Assembly (NCBI GenBank): GCA_947383005.1
Contig: CANDBT010000044.1
Coordinates: forward strand, 1 to 36,080
Length of the DNA stretch: 36,080 nt
Reading direction: 5' to 3'
Source of the DNA: an uncultured bacterium
GTDB lineage: Bacteria; Bacillota; Clostridia; Lachnospirales; Lachnospiraceae
The position numbers and the translations under genes are program-made. The notes under the pieces were generated by a model. It made no database searches, had not been told where the DNA came from, and saw nothing but the letters and a program-made list of their open reading frames with translations. This document shows, piece after piece, positions 34,901 through 36,080 of this stretch; the stretch's first letter is position 1; each line of letters opens with the position of its first letter.

Positions 34901-35730
34901 TTTCTTAAGGTTCGGTATAACATATCCAAATAGGGACTATCCACAGGCAATCTTCGGAATCTGACCATGATACGGTGATCTTTCACACCCTCCACCTGCT
35001 TCGTAATGGCATGGCGAATCCAATGGGCTTTGTTTTCTATAGTTCCATAATGGTGTTTAATCAGAGTAAGCGTATCACACCGGTTTGAATCCTCATCTAA
35101 CAAATCACATACGGCAATCACCGCATTAAACGCGCCAATCCGCTCTTCTTTAAGACCCACCCTGGCAATCTGAGACTTTGCAGTTACAAAATCCGGATCC
35201 CATGGCCATTTTGCATGAGACTGGGCCATTCCGATGATCACATCCAGATGATCGGATAACATTTCGTTTTTCCTATAATCACTCAACATATTTTTTACAA
35301 GTTTTTCAATCCGAATCACATGGGTCCGCCTTACCCAATTTGACATATCGGAAAGACCTTTCATATATTGAAACTTTTCATCATCTGGAATATCCCCGCT
35401 ATCCTGAGATAGCATACCTATGTCATGAATCAACAGCGCAATCAATAAATATCCTGCTTCCTGAGAAGCAGCATCTGCCAGCCAGCCATCGCTTTCTCCC
35501 CACTCTGAAGCCCGTTTTACTATACTGCAGATATGTGGTAAGGCATGGTTGGTAAATTCAGGCATATGGCAATTATCAGCCAACCGATCAATGCCCCGGA
35601 TAATCTCTGTCAAAATATTAGTAAAATTATTAAAGGGAGGGCAAGCAAATGCCTTTTTCGCTAAAGGACTGCCCAAAATGTAGTTAATGGATTGAGCTAA
35701 TTCAACATCAAAACCGGGAATTTCTTTCAT
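31939..35730 (-). CDS. Large HD-domain protein with long helical C-terminus
   Basis: A 1263-residue protein. Residues 55-215 form an HD-type metal phosphohydrolase domain: FTNHALPH (H62, H66), LLIHDIGML (H102, D103), RRTHVIRIEKLV (H137), GMAQSHAKWPW (H172) and VCDLLDEDSNRCDTL (D209/D212). This resembles the HD-CE type seen in bacterial conflict proteins. The remaining thousand residues are alpha-helical and Trp/Tyr-rich, with no known motif I can name; they may be a sensor or scaffold of helical repeats. No signal peptide, so cytosolic. Leads the pair with the ART-like gene. GAGGTG precedes ATG. Function not assigned; a defence role is inference. Confidence 0.78.
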   Translation of the reverse strand: MKEIPGFDVELAQSINYILGSPLAKKAFACPPFNNFTNILTEIIRGIDRLADNCHMPEFTNHALPHICSIVKRASEWGESDGWLADAASQEAGYLLIALLIHDIGMLSQDSGDIPDDEKFQYMKGLSDMSNWVRRTHVIRIEKLVKNMLSDYRKNEMLSDHLDVIIGMAQSHAKWPWDPDFVTAKSQIARVGLKEERIGAFNAVIAVCDLLDEDSNRCDTLTLIKHHYGTIENKAHWIRHAITKQVEGVKDHRIMVRFRRLPVDSPYLDMLYRTLRNHYRLVKLYQENLKVIHGEIWHLDFEPGDGIPEEKDEISEKLGEYQSIPEFQYDLIPYLMATFMDEAKNQDRGDDSVRKRLNEIGLETMDLSELNEFFHPGVLLYPEERVIFGKGMVEEKLKYAHDLAEKAYVNGDIEKLRHICGAVLETLEPHTAASDQNYWAITYLLIYEKGSMDFEAAKRMHQNLICPNLMGDCGIDIPAADIGPYQRLLDVLLCFLEPYVTAEAVKKYYDYLMTCDYTMLQDDFATLQLVRTVVGMFWFWDRESGEWCGISEQIQNQVKKERLINILRAHRRYLRLQDKMLFGSGEITDEELTSVDYPVLAKAWKHFFGADWEKLEKDNDEMVSCGEKNQDLFGSIQGLQNMTNVIMEWGGINRKSQMLKYHDTGFRRYHRNAGENQRSEFWHSRESAIESLLAQNRKGLNSGKAANIRKGVIRLIALRKLEALQYWNIGEYLESVRNETCWIHSMAVYKNQQGDYRGIAEYLPETVILSVQSMDSDQFTKDEMRQIIAKMYYHFPEGYEKIISFLTSTPQRCMWNFGVQWLEYLVADLKGEQLTKVLKWLILYDEFIQTQKHHYDIGEYQFLEQAAYCFTDGDWEIIHPIIARVYQNYFWYCPNKKLAQKAFDFMPYSFCEEALDMIEKWPDEEVKRVMVYETGIKLNKRWGDKINGRLHQFIWNCQQKDPCQMYQELENLIDVDNLLKRNDIDTEGICSAVKETVENLKRAGLSGYDSRNIQELSKKMTNQNWRLMPEEKVMGIIRSLFSVLKDKHNEISEYYFMDFCRLLGEVGRMAEAKIQREITTFFVNTYIITDKGGTRNSRLRDIDGPLNTVHLNLFGGRSWEQGVFSVLVNCLTEIPDEYHLVCIRWALKCLEKDKGVLYYYGMLLISYYYFTGEAESRMRAFCGLCYIRGSLEAGGEYFEIRLQHVFQAWENLKAADQWFSEKDFVETAEADREFQEMFWEPVLALKKKSVNPAIRHWDSLVQE

Positions 35731-35772
35731 TTATATCATTCACCTCTTTGCGTTTATTATGATTTTTATATG

Positions 35773-35800
35773 TGAAAATATTTTTTAGTCAACCTTATAT
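35773..35800 (-). promoter_or_regulatory. Weak promoter of the HD/ART-like pair
   Basis: TTGACT at about 35800-35795, then a 16-bp spacer and TATAAA at about 35778-35773. A separate TATAAT at about 35874-35869 lacks a clear -35. Either could serve the pair. Confidence 0.45.
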
Positions 35801-35926
35801 CTAAGGAAGCGCTTTAGCCAGCGTTTCTCCCACTAGAAACCGGGTATTACCCAATTCAATTATAGCAGATATATAATGAAATTCCCATTATTTTTCACAT
35901 CATCACAAAGGCGACTCTCATAATAT

Positions 35927-36003
35927 GTTACTGTTCACAGGTACCCTGTGAACGTAACCGCATATGCCCATTAGAAATCGCCTAACGGCAAAAGTTTAAT
36001 TAT
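35927..36003. repeat. Partial or open-ended MITE-like element A3
   Basis: Starts GTTACTGTTCACAGGTACCC and continues with CTGTGAACGTAACCGCATATGCCC, the reverse complement of the right end of A2. The other terminus is not found before 36080, so the copy is truncated or extends past the window. The rest of the gap from 36004 to 36080 shows no gene. Confidence 0.6.
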
Positions 36004-36080
36004 CAAAGCTGCAATAAAATTTATATACTCAAACTTCCCTCATTAAAAAGGGATCCGCACCTTGAAAAATCAATACTTTA

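Overview
The window looks like a chromosomal core region of a low-to-mid GC Gram-positive anaerobe of the Clostridia, most likely family Lachnospiraceae. This rests on the infC-rpmI-rplT cluster, T-box leaders on thrS and pheST, the hprK-murB-rapZ-whiA-crh string, SmpB/RNase R/SecG with a tmRNA, a DUF1540 protein and strong GGAGG-type ribosome binding sites. No species name is claimed. Almost all genes are on the minus strand; only a membrane coiled-coil protein (7738-8547) and a MerR-type regulator (17203-18015) are on the plus strand.

Layout. 1-148: two tRNA genes (Asn, partial, and Leu). 546-2286: translation operon infC-rpmI-rplT with a promoter, an L20-type attenuator and an AUU start on infC. 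2557-5756: DUF1540 protein and thrS behind a threonine T-box. 5784-8547: a secreted glycoside-hydrolase-like protein and a divergent membrane coiled-coil protein. 8799-9990: an AT-rich accessory patch with a Uma2 nuclease-fold gene, a small gene broken by an amber codon and a decayed TIR-domain gene. 10213-15301: tmRNA, ilvE, smpB, rnr, secG (trans-translation and RNA decay plus an inserted ilvE unit). 15511-19540: eno, MerR regulator, cell-wall-binding repeat protein. 19829-23907: pheST with a phenylalanine T-box. 23995-28103: hprK-murB-rapZ-whiA-crh, which links carbon control (HPr kinase and a Crh-like HPr lacking His15) with cell-wall synthesis. 28189-31023: uvrC behind a DUF1653 protein. 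31020-35730: a two-gene unit coding for a 1263-residue HD-domain protein and a 296-residue protein with ADP-ribosyltransferase-like motifs; this is the best candidate for an undescribed conflict or defence system.

The other standout is a swarm of small palindromic elements (45 to about 210 bp) whose ends resemble GTTACTGTTCA or GTAACAGTTCA. Several carry exact 8-bp flanking duplications, one is nested inside another, internal modules are shuffled between copies, and many lie at or within gene 3' ends, where two encode the last residues and stop codon of RNase R and UvrC. They look like a non-autonomous (MITE-like) family, partly used as transcript ends. No transposase is present in the window.
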